From assembly GCF_001315015.1 (NCBI RefSeq), contig NZ_CP012914.1:2724501-2788500 (forward strand): DNA of 64,000 bases, in the 5' to 3' direction. Shown here piece after piece: positions 41,309 to 52,511 of this stretch. This stretch comes from Azospirillum brasilense. GTDB taxonomy: Bacteria > Pseudomonadota > Alphaproteobacteria > Azospirillales > Azospirillaceae. The number at the start of each line of letters is the position of its first letter. Position 1 is the first letter of the stretch. A program made the translations under genes and the position numbers. The notes beneath the pieces were generated by a model. The model made no database searches. It had not been told where the DNA came from and worked only from the letters and a program-made list of their open reading frames with translations.

Positions 41309-41568
41309 CCCCCGATTCCCAGGATCGGGTCGAGCTTGCCGGCGCGGTCCAGCGCGTGGATGTCGTCGGAGCCGCCGTAGGGCTTGCCGTCGATGAAGAC
41401 CTGCGGCACGGTCATGCGCCCCTCGGCCCGCTGCACCATCTCCTCGCGGCGGCCCGGCTGCATGTAGAGGTCGATCTCCTCGTACGCCACCCCCTTGCTG
41501 TCGAGCAGACGCTTGGCGCGCGAGCAGTAGGGGCAGAAGGGCGTGGTGTAGATGACGACGTCGGCCAT
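41305..41568 (-). CDS. grxC: glutaredoxin 3
   Basis: 87 residues from ATG 41568. The dithiol active site CPYC is in YTTPFCPYCSRAKRLLDSKG, followed by TVPQVFIDGKPYGGSDDI (cis-Pro and the glutathione-binding GG-D). It reduces disulfides and glutathione mixed disulfides in the cytoplasm. It overlaps the nitrilase gene by four bases and is 89 bases after comF, so the three genes probably form one transcript. Confidence 0.96.
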   Translation of the reverse strand: MADVVIYTTPFCPYCSRAKRLLDSKGVAYEEIDLYMQPGRREEMVQRAEGRMTVPQVFIDGKPYGGSDDIHALDRAGKLDPILGIGG

Positions 41569-41657
41569 GCGGAGGGCTCCTTGGCTGTTTTGAACGGTTA
41601 TAAGATCAACCGCCGCACCACGCCACCCGTTACGTTTTCATGGCTCACACTCACGGC

Positions 41658-42401
41658 TCACGTCTTGACGACGCGCGCCAGGGTCAGCGCGTCCACCCGC
41701 TCCGCCCCGGCGCGCAGCAGCACCCGCGCGCATTCCGACAGGGTGGCCCCGGTGGTCAGCACGTCGTCGACCAGGACGATCCGTTTGCCGGCCACCCGCG
41801 GCTCCAGCCCCGGCCGGACCGCGAAGGCCCCCTTGACGTTCCGTCGCCGCCCCGAACGGTCGAGCCCGCCCTGCGACGGGGTGGACCGACGGCGGATCAG
41901 CATGTCGGGAATCACCGGGCGACCGGCCTGCCGGCCCGCCGCCTGGGCGAGCAGGGCCGCCTGGTTGTAGCGGCGTCGGAACAGCCGCAGGCGGTGCAGC
42001 GGCACCGGGGCCAGCAGGTCGGCGTCGGCCAACAGTTCGGCTCCGGCGCGGGCCATCCAGCCGCCGTAAGCCGCGGCGGCGTGGACGCGGTCGCCATGCT
42101 TGAAGCCGAGGACCAGCGGGCGGCTGCCGTCGTCGTAGGCCAGGACGGCGCGGGCGCGGGCGAAGACCGGCGGCTCGGCGATGCAGGCGCCGCACAGCGG
42201 CTCCCCCTCCAGCGCGAAGTCGAAGGGCGTGCCGCAACAGGCGCAGAGCGGTGGCGCGATGAAGGTCAGGCCGCTCCAGCACGGGGCGCAGAGGCCGCCC
42301 TGCCGATCCACCGAACCGCCGCAGCACAGGCAGCGCGGCGGCAGCAGCGTGTCGAGGGCACCCGCCAGGACCCTGGTCGCCAGCCGCTGCGCAAGGGTCA
42401 T
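41658..42401 (-). CDS. ComF family phosphoribosyltransferase-like protein
   Basis: 247 residues from ATG 42401, preceded by GAGGGG. The N-terminus is a double zinc ribbon with several CxxC pairs (PPRCLCCGG, GLCAPCW, LCACCG, LCGACI). The C-terminus is a phosphoribosyltransferase fold with the PRPP loop RIVLVDDVLTTGATL. ComF is needed for DNA uptake in naturally competent bacteria; outside those its role is unclear. The gene starts 14 bases after the fliQ stop and heads the comF-grxC-nitrilase run. Confidence 0.93.
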   Translation of the reverse strand: MTLAQRLATRVLAGALDTLLPPRCLCCGGSVDRQGGLCAPCWSGLTFIAPPLCACCGTPFDFALEGEPLCGACIAEPPVFARARAVLAYDDGSRPLVLGFKHGDRVHAAAAYGGWMARAGAELLADADLLAPVPLHRLRLFRRRYNQAALLAQAAGRQAGRPVIPDMLIRRRSTPSQGGLDRSGRRRNVKGAFAVRPGLEPRVAGKRIVLVDDVLTTGATLSECARVLLRAGAERVDALTLARVVKT

Positions 42402-42414
42402 GGCGGCGCGCCCC

Positions 42415-42681
42415 TCAGTTCAGACCGGCGATGCGGTCGAAGATGACGAAGGTGTAGTCGCGCAACGCGATGTAGATGGCCGGCCCGGTGATGAACAGGA
42501 TGGCCAGCGTCGCGAAGATCTTGAGGTCCTGCTGCAGCGTCGATTCGTTGATGTTGGTCGCCTGTTGGAAGATGGTCAGCAGCATGCCGAGCACCGTGGT
42601 GACGACGAGGACCGGGGTGGTGATCTTGATGATGACGATCAGCGCCTCATAGGTGGCGCCGATGGCTTCCTCGATGCCCAT
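42415..42681 (-). CDS. fliQ: FliQ-family flagellar/type III export membrane protein
   Basis: 88 residues from ATG 42681, the start that gives the family's usual length. Two TM helices are joined by the conserved FliQ core: ALIVIIKITTPVLVVTTVLGML, then IFQQATNINESTLQQDLKIFATL. The motif Q-AT-INE-TL is diagnostic. FliQ is part of the export gate with FliP and FliR. No other flagellar gene lies within this window, so this copy is isolated, close upstream of comF. Confidence 0.9.
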   Translation of the reverse strand: MGIEEAIGATYEALIVIIKITTPVLVVTTVLGMLLTIFQQATNINESTLQQDLKIFATLAILFITGPAIYIALRDYTFVIFDRIAGLN

Positions 42682-42775
42682 GGCCAAGCTCCAGCGACGT
42701 TCGGCGCCGACCATAGCATGATGGCGCCCTTTCGCCGATGGTTGTAGCCCGCCGGGGCTGGGCTATATTGCGGGC

Positions 42776-43672
42776 ATGACCACGCCCGACAGCATGACCG
42801 TCTTCGACCGCGCGCTCGTCCGCCGCCGCCGCGACCGCGCCGTCCCCGCCTTCGCCGAACACGCCTTCCTGTTCGAAGAGGTGGCCGAACGCCTCGTCGA
42901 CCGGCTGGAGGATGTGGCCCGGCCCTTTCCCACCGTGCTCGACCTCGGCGCCCATGATGGGGTGATGGGGCGGACGCTGCGCGGGCGCAAGGGCGTCGAG
43001 ACGCTGGTCGCCTGCGACCTCGCCCCCGGCTTCGCCCGGCGGGCCGGTCCGCTGGCCGTCGCCGCCGACGAGGAGCTTCTGCCCTTCGTGCCGGAGACCT
43101 TCGACCTCGTGGTCAGCAACCTCAGCCTCCACTGGGTCAACGACCTGCCGGGCGCGCTGGTCCAGGTGCGGCAGGCGCTGAAGCCCGACGGCTTCTTCTG
43201 CGCGGCCATGCTGGGCGGGGAAACGCTGCTGGAGCTGCGCCGCTGCCTGTACGAGGCGGAGATGGAGGTGGCCGGCGGCGTGTCGCCCCGCGTGTCGCCC
43301 TTCGCGGAGATTCGCGACGTCGGCGGGCTGATGCAGCGCGCCGGCTTCGCCCTGCCGGTGGTGGACAGCGACGTCATCACCGTCACCTACAGCGACGCCT
43401 TCCGCCTGATGCGCGACCTGCGCGGCATGGGCGAGACCAACGCCGTCCTGGCCCGCCGCAAGGTGCCGGCCACCCGCGCCCTGCTGTTCGACGCCGCCCG
43501 CCGCTACGCCGAGCGCTACGCCGAGCCGGACGGGCGCATCGAGGCGACCTTCCAGATCCTTTACCTCGCCGGCTGGTCGCCGCACGAGAGCCAGCAACAG
43601 CCGCTCAAGCCCGGCTGCGGCGAGGTTCCGCTGGGCGAGGCGCTGAAGGGATCGGCGGAAAAGCTCCGGTAA
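42776..43672 (+). CDS. NDUFAF5-like methyltransferase-fold protein
   Basis: 298 residues from ATG 42776. The opening MTVFDRALVRRRRDRA, the SAM motif VLDLGAHDGVMG, and NLSLHWVNDLPGAL are characteristic of the NDUFAF5/BioC-like branch. The mitochondrial orthologue hydroxylates an arginine of a complex I subunit during assembly, and the bacterial version may do likewise. It is divergent from fliQ and monocistronic. The alternative annotation is a BioC-type methyltransferase, but the N-terminal Arg-rich motif favours NDUFAF5. Confidence 0.88.
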   Translation: MTTPDSMTVFDRALVRRRRDRAVPAFAEHAFLFEEVAERLVDRLEDVARPFPTVLDLGAHDGVMGRTLRGRKGVETLVACDLAPGFARRAGPLAVAADEELLPFVPETFDLVVSNLSLHWVNDLPGALVQVRQALKPDGFFCAAMLGGETLLELRRCLYEAEMEVAGGVSPRVSPFAEIRDVGGLMQRAGFALPVVDSDVITVTYSDAFRLMRDLRGMGETNAVLARRKVPATRALLFDAARRYAERYAEPDGRIEATFQILYLAGWSPHESQQQPLKPGCGEVPLGEALKGSAEKLR

Positions 43673-43690
43673 TCCGGAGCGGGACGGCGT

Positions 43691-44458
43691 TCACCCGATC
43701 ATCCGGATCGCCATCCAGCCGAGCACTCCGGCGTTCACCACCATGATGACCGGCGCCGCCCGCGCCACCGCGGAGCGCCAGGTGCGCCCCGCCAGATGCC
43801 CGGCGAGGCCGACCGCCAGCAGGCTCGGCAGCGTGCCCAGCGCGAAGGCCGCCATGCCCAGCGCCCCGGTCAGCGCGCTGCCGCTGGCCGCGGCCACCGC
43901 CACGGCGCCATAGAGAAGGCCGCAGGGAATGAAGCCGAGCGCCAGCCCCAGCCCGTAGCCGCGCCAGCCCGTGGGGTTGCCGAACAGGGGGCGGGCCAGC
44001 CGGGACACCCGGTCGCCCCACCAGCGCTGCACCGCGCCGTCGAGCTTCGGCACCCAGGCGGTCAGCCCCTTCACCGCATAGCCGAGGAAGAACAGCGCCG
44101 CGAAGGCCAGAAGCGCCACCGACAGCCATTTCAAACCCGGCAGCGCCCCGACATGGCCGGCGACCGCCGCCGCCGCCGCGCCGATCAGCGTGTAGGTGGT
44201 GCCGCGCCCCAGATGGTAGGGCAGCACCGCCGCCCCGGCCAGCCGGTGGAACTCGCTCATGCGCGAGGCCGGGACCTGCTCCAGCCGGGCGGTGACCTGG
44301 GCCAGCACGAAGGGTCCGCACATGCCCGCGCAATGGGTCGATCCCCCGACCAGCCCCGCGGTCAGCAGCGCGACCAGCAGCCCGCCGTCGCGGTCGATCA
44401 CGACGGCGCACTGGTTGAGGCCGGCGTCGAGAAGCGTCAGGGCCGAGTGGGCGTCCAA
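43691..44458 (-). CDS. TauE/SafE (DsbD-2-like) membrane protein
   Basis: 255 residues from TTG 44458, with GGAGG seven bases upstream. Six or seven TM helices. The signature GGSTHCAGMCGPFVLAQ near residue 38 and ALGFIPCGLLYGAV near 175 contain the paired Cys/Pro motifs of the DsbD_2 subgroup, often linked to copper handling or cytochrome oxidase maturation. The CydP-like gene lies 0.8 kb upstream on the same strand. The substrate is not readable. It is convergent with the NDUFAF5-like gene. Confidence 0.87.
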   Translation of the reverse strand: MDAHSALTLLDAGLNQCAVVIDRDGGLLVALLTAGLVGGSTHCAGMCGPFVLAQVTARLEQVPASRMSEFHRLAGAAVLPYHLGRGTTYTLIGAAAAAVAGHVGALPGLKWLSVALLAFAALFFLGYAVKGLTAWVPKLDGAVQRWWGDRVSRLARPLFGNPTGWRGYGLGLALGFIPCGLLYGAVAVAAASGSALTGALGMAAFALGTLPSLLAVGLAGHLAGRTWRSAVARAAPVIMVVNAGVLGWMAIRMIG

Positions 44459-44550
44459 GGCGGACCTCCGGTTGGAAGACCGCCCGTGTATAGGGGAAGC
44501 CCGCCGCGAAGGCCATGACCTGAGTCAACAGGCTCCGGACGCCGCCCCGC

Positions 44551-45156
44551 TCACCCCTCGGAACCGGACTGCGGCACCTCGTGCACCTCCACAGGCTGGG
44601 CGGCGTGGCGGTTCATGATCTCCAGCGCCTGCTGCTCGCGCCCGGCGTCGGCCAGATTGACCCACAGCAGGATGCCGCCCTTGTCGAGGTGCTGGAGCAT
44701 CGGCTCGTTGCGCTTGTCGGTCAGCCAGTTCGACATGACCGAGCCCATGGCGCCGCCGCCCACCCCCGCCGCCGCCGCCGCGGCCGCCGCGGCCAGGGCC
44801 GTGCCGCCGGTCGCCAGGACGGCCCCGGTCGCCAAAATCGCCCCGACATAGGCGGGGAACCCGACCGCCACGCCCTTCACGCTGCCGACATCCTCCGGCG
44901 AGACGTAGGACTGGCGCGGCGCGTCGGGGTCGTGGGCGAGGTCCTCCGCCCGCTGCGGCACATGGCCGAGATGGTCGCGGATGGTCTCATCGTTGGCGAG
45001 CACGCTCAGCTCATGGCGCTGGAAGCCGGCCAGGGTCAGCTCGTCGACGACCTTCTGCAGGGCGTCGCGGCTGGCGAAGATGCCCACGGCCTCGCGCACG
45101 GCGCCGCGCAGATGGCTGCCGGAGCGGTTCGCGTTCACATCGTTCTCGAAGGTCAT
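44551..45156 (-). CDS. general-stress-type protein with YflT-like domain and glycine/alanine zipper
   Basis: 201 residues from ATG 45156, with GGGGAAG upstream. Residues 25-60 (IFASRDALQKVVDELTLAGFQRHELSVLAN) resemble the heat-induced stress protein YflT domain. Residues 95-145 are a long Ala/Gly hydrophobic stretch (GAILATGAVLATGG and a run of Ala) of the glycine-zipper type that can insert into membranes. The C-terminus (GGILLWVNLADAGREQQALEIMNRH) returns to an alpha/beta fold. It is probably a stress-induced membrane-associated protein; the function is unknown. Confidence 0.72.
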   Translation of the reverse strand: MTFENDVNANRSGSHLRGAVREAVGIFASRDALQKVVDELTLAGFQRHELSVLANDETIRDHLGHVPQRAEDLAHDPDAPRQSYVSPEDVGSVKGVAVGFPAYVGAILATGAVLATGGTALAAAAAAAAAGVGGGAMGSVMSNWLTDKRNEPMLQHLDKGGILLWVNLADAGREQQALEIMNRHAAQPVEVHEVPQSGSEG

Positions 45157-45239
45157 GGCGGTCTTCCCCTGTTGCGCTTCCCGGTTGAGCTTCAACCATG
45201 GGCGCGGAGCGGAGGTTCCCGCCGGGACACCGGGCGGCG

Positions 45240-45386
45240 TCAGGGCGTTCCCGCGGCGGCGGGCGGGGTCACCACGCCGCGCGGCTCCGGCATGGTGCCG
45301 AGGAACCACCACAGGCCCAGCGCGATCAGCGCGGCCTTCACCGCCAGGAACAGGGCGATGTGGCGGGCGAGCGGGTTGCGGACCAT
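45240..45386 (-). CDS. cydP: CydP-like small membrane protein
   Basis: 48 residues from ATG 45386 (GGAG seven bases upstream), or 52 from ATG 45398. A single TM helix (HIALFLAVKAALIALGLWWFLG) ends in the paired Trp typical of the putative cytochrome oxidase small subunit CydP. The short hydrophilic tail is Pro-rich. If correct it would associate with a bd-type or other terminal oxidase, but no oxidase gene is near. The call rests on length, one helix and the WW motif. Confidence 0.55.
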   Translation of the reverse strand: MVRNPLARHIALFLAVKAALIALGLWWFLGTMPEPRGVVTPPAAAGTP

Positions 45387-45490
45387 GGGCGGCTCCATTG
45401 CAGCGGGTCTCCGTCGCCAAACCGGGCCAAACTGGATAGTATCCCCAGCCGAAAGACGGATCACACACGGATCGCACAAAAGGACGCGCC

Positions 45491-46054
45491 ATGAAACGGT
45501 TGCTGATGCTCAGCCTGCTGGCCCTCGGCCTGACCGCCCCCATCGCCGCGCCGGCCCTGGCCCAGATCAACCTTCTGGAAGGCCCCTCCATGGTCAAGGC
45601 GGTGACGTCCAACGACGCCAGCGCGCTGCGGCTGCTGCTGCTGAAGGGCGAGAACCCGAATCAGGTCGACGCCAGCGGGCGTCCCGTCCTGCTGCTGGCC
45701 ATCGGCAACGGCCATCCCGAGCTGGTGCGGCTGCTGCTGGACGGCGGGGCCAACCCCAACCGCGCCGACAAGGCCGGCAACACCCCGCTGCATTACGCGG
45801 TGGAGGCCGACACGCCGGAGGCGGTGGACCTTCTGCTGACCAAGGGCGCCAAGGTCGACCAGGACAACCGCCAGGGCATCACCCCGCTGATGACCGCGGC
45901 GCGCTTCGGCCGCGTCGATCTGGTGGAGCGGCTGCTGAAGGCCGGGGCACAGGCCGACCGCACCGATTTCACGGGCCGCACGACGCTGAGCTGGGCGCAG
46001 GACAGCCGCAATGCCCGCGTGGCGAACCTGCTGCGTCAGGCCGGAGCGCGCTGA
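45491..46054 (+). CDS. secreted ankyrin-repeat protein
   Basis: 187 residues from ATG 45491. The signal peptide ends at APALAQ (residue 25). Four ankyrin repeats follow: SALRLLLLKGENPNQVDASG, PELVRLLLDGGANPNRADKAG, PEAVDLLLTKGAKVDQDNRQG and RVDLVERLLKAGAQADRTD. It is probably a periplasmic protein-binding scaffold; partners are unknown. The cbiB gene starts seven bases after its stop, so they are cotranscribed, though the functional link is not clear. Confidence 0.92.
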   Translation: MKRLLMLSLLALGLTAPIAAPALAQINLLEGPSMVKAVTSNDASALRLLLLKGENPNQVDASGRPVLLLAIGNGHPELVRLLLDGGANPNRADKAGNTPLHYAVEADTPEAVDLLLTKGAKVDQDNRQGITPLMTAARFGRVDLVERLLKAGAQADRTDFTGRTTLSWAQDSRNARVANLLRQAGAR

Positions 46055-46061
46055 GGCCGCG

Positions 46062-47069
46062 ATGGGCGACGCCCTGCTCACCTCCGTCCTCGGCGCCGCC
46101 CCCCTGAACGGTCCGGGGCCGCTGTTCCTGCTGCTGCTGGCCCTGGCCATCGACGCCGCCGCCGGCGACTGGATCGGGCGCGTCCTGCCCGACCCGGCGG
46201 CGCTGGCGCAACGCGTCTGCGCCTGGGCCGACCGGCGGCTGAACCGGGTGGAGCGCGGCAAGACCGCCCGCCTGCTGCGCGGTGCGCTGGTCGTGCTGGC
46301 GCTCGTGCTGGCCGCCGTCGCCGTCGGGCTGATCGTCGAGCGGATCGGCGCGCAGAGCCGCGGCTGGCTGCTGGAGCTTGCGGTGATCCTCGCCGCCCTG
46401 CGCGGGCGCAGCGCCTGGGCGCGGGTGCGGGCGGTGCGCCGCGCCCTGGACAAGGGCGGCGTCGCCCCGGCGCGGGAGGCCGTCGCCCCCCTCACCCGCC
46501 GTCACGCCTTCAGCCTGGACGAGCACGGCATCGCCCGCGCCGCCATCGAGGCCGCCGCCAAGGGCTTCGCCCGCAAGCTGGTGGCGCCGGTCTTCGGCTA
46601 CGCCCTGCTGGGCGTGCCCGGCCTGCTGGTCTGGGCGGTGGTGGACGGCGCCGACACCGCGCTGGGCCACGCCGGCGTGCGGCACGAGCGTTTCGGCCAG
46701 ACCGCGGCGCGGCTGGACGACGCGCTGAACGCCATCCCGGCGCGGCTGGCCGCGCTTCTCCTGGCGCTGGCCGCGCCCTTCGCCGGGGCGAAGGCCGGCG
46801 GCGCCTTCCGCACAATGATGCGGGACGGCGCTAAGGCGGCCTCCCTCAACATGGGCTGGCCGACCGCCGCCATGGCCGGCGCGCTGGGTCTGGCGCTGGG
46901 CGGGCCGCACCGCGACGGCGGCGTGGTCATCACCGAGCCGTGGATCGGCGAGGGCCGCGCCCGCGCCACCGCCGCCGACATCGGGCGGGCGCTGGCGGTC
47001 TACGCCGTGGCCGGGTTGATCCTGGCTTTGCTGGTGGCGCTGCTGCTGTGGGGGATCGCGGGCCTGTAA
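46062..47069 (+). CDS. cbiB: CobD/CbiB family cobalamin biosynthesis protein
   Basis: 335 residues from ATG 46062. It is an integral membrane protein of the CbiB/CobD family: LFLLLLALAIDAAAGDWIGR at the N-terminus, then GYALLGVPGLLVWAVVDGADTALG, ARLDDALNAIPARLAALLLA and the end motif GPHRDGGVVITEPWIGEG. CbiB attaches the aminopropanol arm to adenosylcobyric acid. The usual GDP motif is GDW here, so this is a divergent member and may have another role. No other cobalamin gene or riboswitch is nearby. Confidence 0.8.
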   Translation: MGDALLTSVLGAAPLNGPGPLFLLLLALAIDAAAGDWIGRVLPDPAALAQRVCAWADRRLNRVERGKTARLLRGALVVLALVLAAVAVGLIVERIGAQSRGWLLELAVILAALRGRSAWARVRAVRRALDKGGVAPAREAVAPLTRRHAFSLDEHGIARAAIEAAAKGFARKLVAPVFGYALLGVPGLLVWAVVDGADTALGHAGVRHERFGQTAARLDDALNAIPARLAALLLALAAPFAGAKAGGAFRTMMRDGAKAASLNMGWPTAAMAGALGLALGGPHRDGGVVITEPWIGEGRARATAADIGRALAVYAVAGLILALLVALLLWGIAGL

Positions 47070-47076
47070 AGCGCGG

Positions 47077-47292
47077 GTGTGGGGGACAAGACTTCACACG
47101 GATTACACGGACGATTTCACGGATTACACGGATTACACGGATTACACGGATTACACGGATTTTTGTTTATCCGCTTACCGCCACCACTGGTGATTCGCGC
47201 AAGAGAAACAGATTTCCAATATTTATTATTCAAAAAAATTCGTGAAACCCGTGCGTCGATCCGTGAAATCCGTGTGAAGTCTTGCCCGCCAC
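47077..47292. repeat. 216-bp inverted-repeat element in the cbiB-helicase gap
   Basis: Both ends carry the word CAAGACTTCACACGGATT (47087-47104, and its reverse complement in 47267-47284), flanked by GTGG-type sequence. The arms pair imperfectly for about 27 bases. The interior contains a tandem array at 47121-47160 and an AT-rich core around 47160-47245. CACGGATT words match the 257-369 element. No gene lies inside. The element fills most of the 296-base gap between the convergent cbiB and helicase genes. Confidence 0.75.
47121..47160. repeat. 9-bp tandem repeat (GGATTACAC) x4.4
   Basis: Four exact copies of GGATTACAC and four bases of a fifth lie within the left arm of the inverted-repeat element. 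The array could have grown by slippage and be variable in copy number between strains. It is non-coding. Confidence 0.9.
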
Positions 47293-47308
47293 ACTTCGAC
47301 CCGACCAA

Positions 47309-47344
47309 GAAAAAAGGCGCGGCCCCGAAGGACCGCGCCTTTTT
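47309..47344. terminator. bidirectional terminator between cbiB and the helicase
   Basis: AGGCGCGG and GGCGCGGTCC-type arms form a stem around CGAA, with AAAAAA on the left and TTTT on the right. It can end transcripts from both directions; it is 22 bases past the helicase stop. Confidence 0.82.
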
Positions 47345-47365
47345 CACGTCAGCGGCGAACCGCTG

Positions 47366-48910
47366 TTACCACTTGGACGCCCGGTGCGCCGGCTTGCCGC
47401 CCTGGGAGTCGCGGCGGGCGTGGCCGCCGTGCTCGTTGCGGGCATGGTCGCTGCGGCCATGCTCGTTGCGGTTCATCGGACGGCCCTGCGGACGGCCACC
47501 CGGGGCGCCGTTCGGCTTGCCGCCCTCGGCACCGCCGTTGGCGTTGCGCACCCACGGCTTCTTGTTGTAACCGCCGCCGTTGCCGCCACCCGGACGGCCA
47601 CCCGGACGACCCGCCGGACGGCCACCGCCGCCGGTCTGGAACGGACGCTGCGGCTCCAGACCCGGAACGACATGGATGTCGAGACGGGTGCCGGTGTAGC
47701 GCTCGATCCGGAACAGGGCGTCGCGGTCGGCGCGGGCGGCGAAGGAAACCGCCACGCCCGAGGCGCCCGCACGGCCCGTGCGGCCGATGCGGTGGACATA
47801 GTCCTCCGCCGAGCGCGGCAGGTCGAAGTTGATGACGTGGGTGATGTCGCGCACGTCGATGCCGCGCGCCGCCACGTCGGTCGCCACCAGCAGGCGGACC
47901 TGGCCGGTGCGCAGGCGCTGGAGCGTGCGGTTGCGCTTGAACTGGTCCATGTCGCCGTGCAGGGCGGCGGCGGCGTGGCCGGCGTCGCTCAGTTCCTCGG
48001 CCAGCGCATCGGCGTCGCGCTTGGTGGCGGCGAAGATGATCGCCTTGCCGACCTCGGGCAGGTCCGCGAAATGCTTCAGCAGGCGGCGCTTGTGGTCCAT
48101 GTCATCGGCATGGTGCAGGCGCTGCTCGACGTTCACCGCGGTGGTGGCGCTTTCCACGGCGACGCGCACCGGGTTGCGCAGCAGGTTGCCGGCGAGCTGG
48201 GCCATGCGGCGGTCCAGCGTGGCGGTGAACAGCAGCGTCTGGCGGTTGTCCGGGCAGCACTTGGCGATGGTTTCCACATCGTCCAGGAAGCCCATGTCCA
48301 GCATGCGGTCCGCCTCGTCCAGGATCAGCACCTCGACGGCGCTGAGGTCGATGCGGTTGCGCGACACATGGTCGAGCAGGCGGCCCGGCGTGGCGACCAT
48401 CACGTCCACGGCGCGCGACAGCAGGCGCAACTGGTCGCGGTAGGGCATGCCGCCGACGACGTCCACGATGTTGTACTTCATGAACTTGGCGTACTTGCGG
48501 GCGGCGTCGGTGACCTGCTTGGCCAGCTCGCGGGTCGGGGCGAGAACCAGCACGCGCGGAGCGGCCACGCCGAGGCGCGGCAGGTCGATGGTGCGGGTCA
48601 GCGCCGGCAGCATGAAGGCGGCGGTCTTACCCGTGCCCGTCTCGGCAGTCGCCAGAATGTCGCGGCCTTCCAGGGCCGGCGGAATCGCCTCGGCCTGGAC
48701 CGGGGTCGGGGTGTTGTATTCGAACGCTTCCAGCGCCTTCACGACGAGCGGGTGGACGCCCAGCCCGGCGAAGGCGTTCGGGGTAACGGTGTCAGTCACG
48801 GTCGCGTCGGCGGCGGCAACCTCGGTGACGGCGGTCTCGACGACAGAAGTCTCGGCGACGGCGGTCTCGACAACGAGGGCGTCGGCGGCGGTCATTTCAA
48901 TGGACGACAA
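47366..48910 (-). CDS. DEAD-box RNA helicase, RhlE-like
   Basis: 514 residues from TTG 48910, chosen because GGAAAGG sits nine bases upstream; the ATG at 48895 has no such site. After a low-complexity Val/Thr/Ala/Glu start, all DEAD motifs appear: ATAETGTGKTAAF (I), PTREL (Ia), TPGRL (Ib), LDEADRMLDMGF (II), FTATL (III, normally SAT), and ARGIDV and HRIGRTGR (V, VI). The last 100 residues are a Gly/Arg/Asn-rich disordered RNA-binding tail. Motif III reads TAT rather than SAT, as in some RhlE proteins. It likely remodels ribosomal or structured RNA, often at low temperature; a 250-base leader precedes it. Confidence 0.95.
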   Translation of the reverse strand: MSSIEMTAADALVVETAVAETSVVETAVTEVAAADATVTDTVTPNAFAGLGVHPLVVKALEAFEYNTPTPVQAEAIPPALEGRDILATAETGTGKTAAFMLPALTRTIDLPRLGVAAPRVLVLAPTRELAKQVTDAARKYAKFMKYNIVDVVGGMPYRDQLRLLSRAVDVMVATPGRLLDHVSRNRIDLSAVEVLILDEADRMLDMGFLDDVETIAKCCPDNRQTLLFTATLDRRMAQLAGNLLRNPVRVAVESATTAVNVEQRLHHADDMDHKRRLLKHFADLPEVGKAIIFAATKRDADALAEELSDAGHAAAALHGDMDQFKRNRTLQRLRTGQVRLLVATDVAARGIDVRDITHVINFDLPRSAEDYVHRIGRTGRAGASGVAVSFAARADRDALFRIERYTGTRLDIHVVPGLEPQRPFQTGGGGRPAGRPGGRPGGGNGGGYNKKPWVRNANGGAEGGKPNGAPGGRPQGRPMNRNEHGRSDHARNEHGGHARRDSQGGKPAHRASKW

Positions 48911-49069
48911 GTAGGGTAACCTTTCCTCAGGACCAAGACGGCGCACGGCCGCCGCACCAGGATGGTGAGCGGTGGAACGCCGGCGTTTTCGCCGGGAGGA
49001 GGTCGGAAGAGGGAGAGGCGTCTGTCCGAAGCAACGGGCGACCGGGTCCCAAGGAAGGCCGTCCCGCAA

Positions 49070-49100
49070 TATCAAAGCGCGTCTCGCTCAAGAGACGCGC
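49070..49100 (-). terminator. hairpin terminator of mscL
   Basis: On the minus strand, GCGCGTCTC pairs perfectly with GAGACGCGC around TTGAGC, followed by TTTGATATT. It lies about 65 bases after the mscL stop and before the helicase leader. Confidence 0.55.
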
Positions 49101-49163
49101 GAGCCTCCAGCGATCAAGACGCCTTACATAATGGGTTGCGCTGCACAATCCAAGAAGATTCTT

Positions 49164-49610
49164 TCACGCCCCCGGTCGAGTCGTGTCCCCCGGGGCGGGT
49201 GCCTGCCGTGCGCGCAGCGCATCCCGGATCTCCTCCAGCAAAACCTCCTGGCGGGGCGGCGCCTTCGGCTTGGAATCCTGGAGGAAATGCAGGCGGTTGA
49301 CCTGCCGCACGATGAGGAACAGCGCGCCCGCCACGATGAAGAAGTTGATGAGCGCGTTGATGAAGCGGCCGTAGTTGATGGTCGCCGCCCCCGCCGCCTC
49401 CGCCGCGGCGAGGCTCTCGTAATGGCCGCCGGACAGGTTGAGGAAGTAGTTGGAGAAGTCGATCCCGCCCATGATCCAGCCGATGGGCGGCATCAGCATG
49501 TCCCTGACCAGCGAATTGACGATGCCGGTGAAGGCCGCGCCGATGATGATGCCGACGGCCAGTTCCACGACGTTGCCGCGGCTGATGAAGGTCTTGAATT
49601 CCTGCAACAT
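49164..49610 (-). CDS. mscL: large-conductance mechanosensitive channel
   Basis: 148 residues from ATG 49610, with GGGAG seven bases upstream. The N-terminus ([39 protein letters not shown]) gives the amphipathic helix and the first, pore-lining TM helix with its Gly/Ala pattern. TM2 is [22 protein letters not shown], and a charged C-terminal bundle follows. It opens under hypo-osmotic stress to release solutes. It is a single gene downstream of secA, separated by the secA terminator. Confidence 0.96.
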   Translation of the reverse strand: MLQEFKTFISRGNVVELAVGIIIGAAFTGIVNSLVRDMLMPPIGWIMGGIDFSNYFLNLSGGHYESLAAAEAAGAATINYGRFINALINFFIVAGALFLIVRQVNRLHFLQDSKPKAPPRQEVLLEEIRDALRARQAPAPGDTTRPGA

Positions 49611-49672
49611 GGCTGCGCTCCCGCTTTTGATGGGAAGAACGCCACAGCCCAGCCGAAGTTTCCAGGGCCGCA

Positions 49673-49706
49673 AAAAGGAAAGGGGCCGGACCTTGCGGCC
49701 CGGCCC
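49673..49706 (-). terminator. rho-independent terminator of secA
   Basis: On the minus strand GGGGCCGG pairs with CCGGCCCC across GCCGCAAGGT, followed by TTTCCTTTTTG. It lies 55 bases past the secA stop codon. Confidence 0.75.
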
Positions 49707-49760
49707 CGTCCGGAACATCCCCCTCCGGAATGTCCCCGGCGGCGTTCTTCGCGGCGGCGC

Positions 49761-52511
<2,751 letters not shown>

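Noticed and set aside
46055..46061. Cobalamin riboswitch for cbiB
   Set aside because: The gene starts seven bases after the ankyrin gene stop; no leader exists in which a riboswitch could fit.
47121..47160. CRISPR-like array
   Set aside because: The units are contiguous 9-mers without spacers, and no cas gene is in the window.
47079..47570. Frames translating to GLHGLHG and RITRITR repeats
   Set aside because: They are the read-through of the 9-bp tandem repeat in a non-coding element and have no homology or ribosome site.
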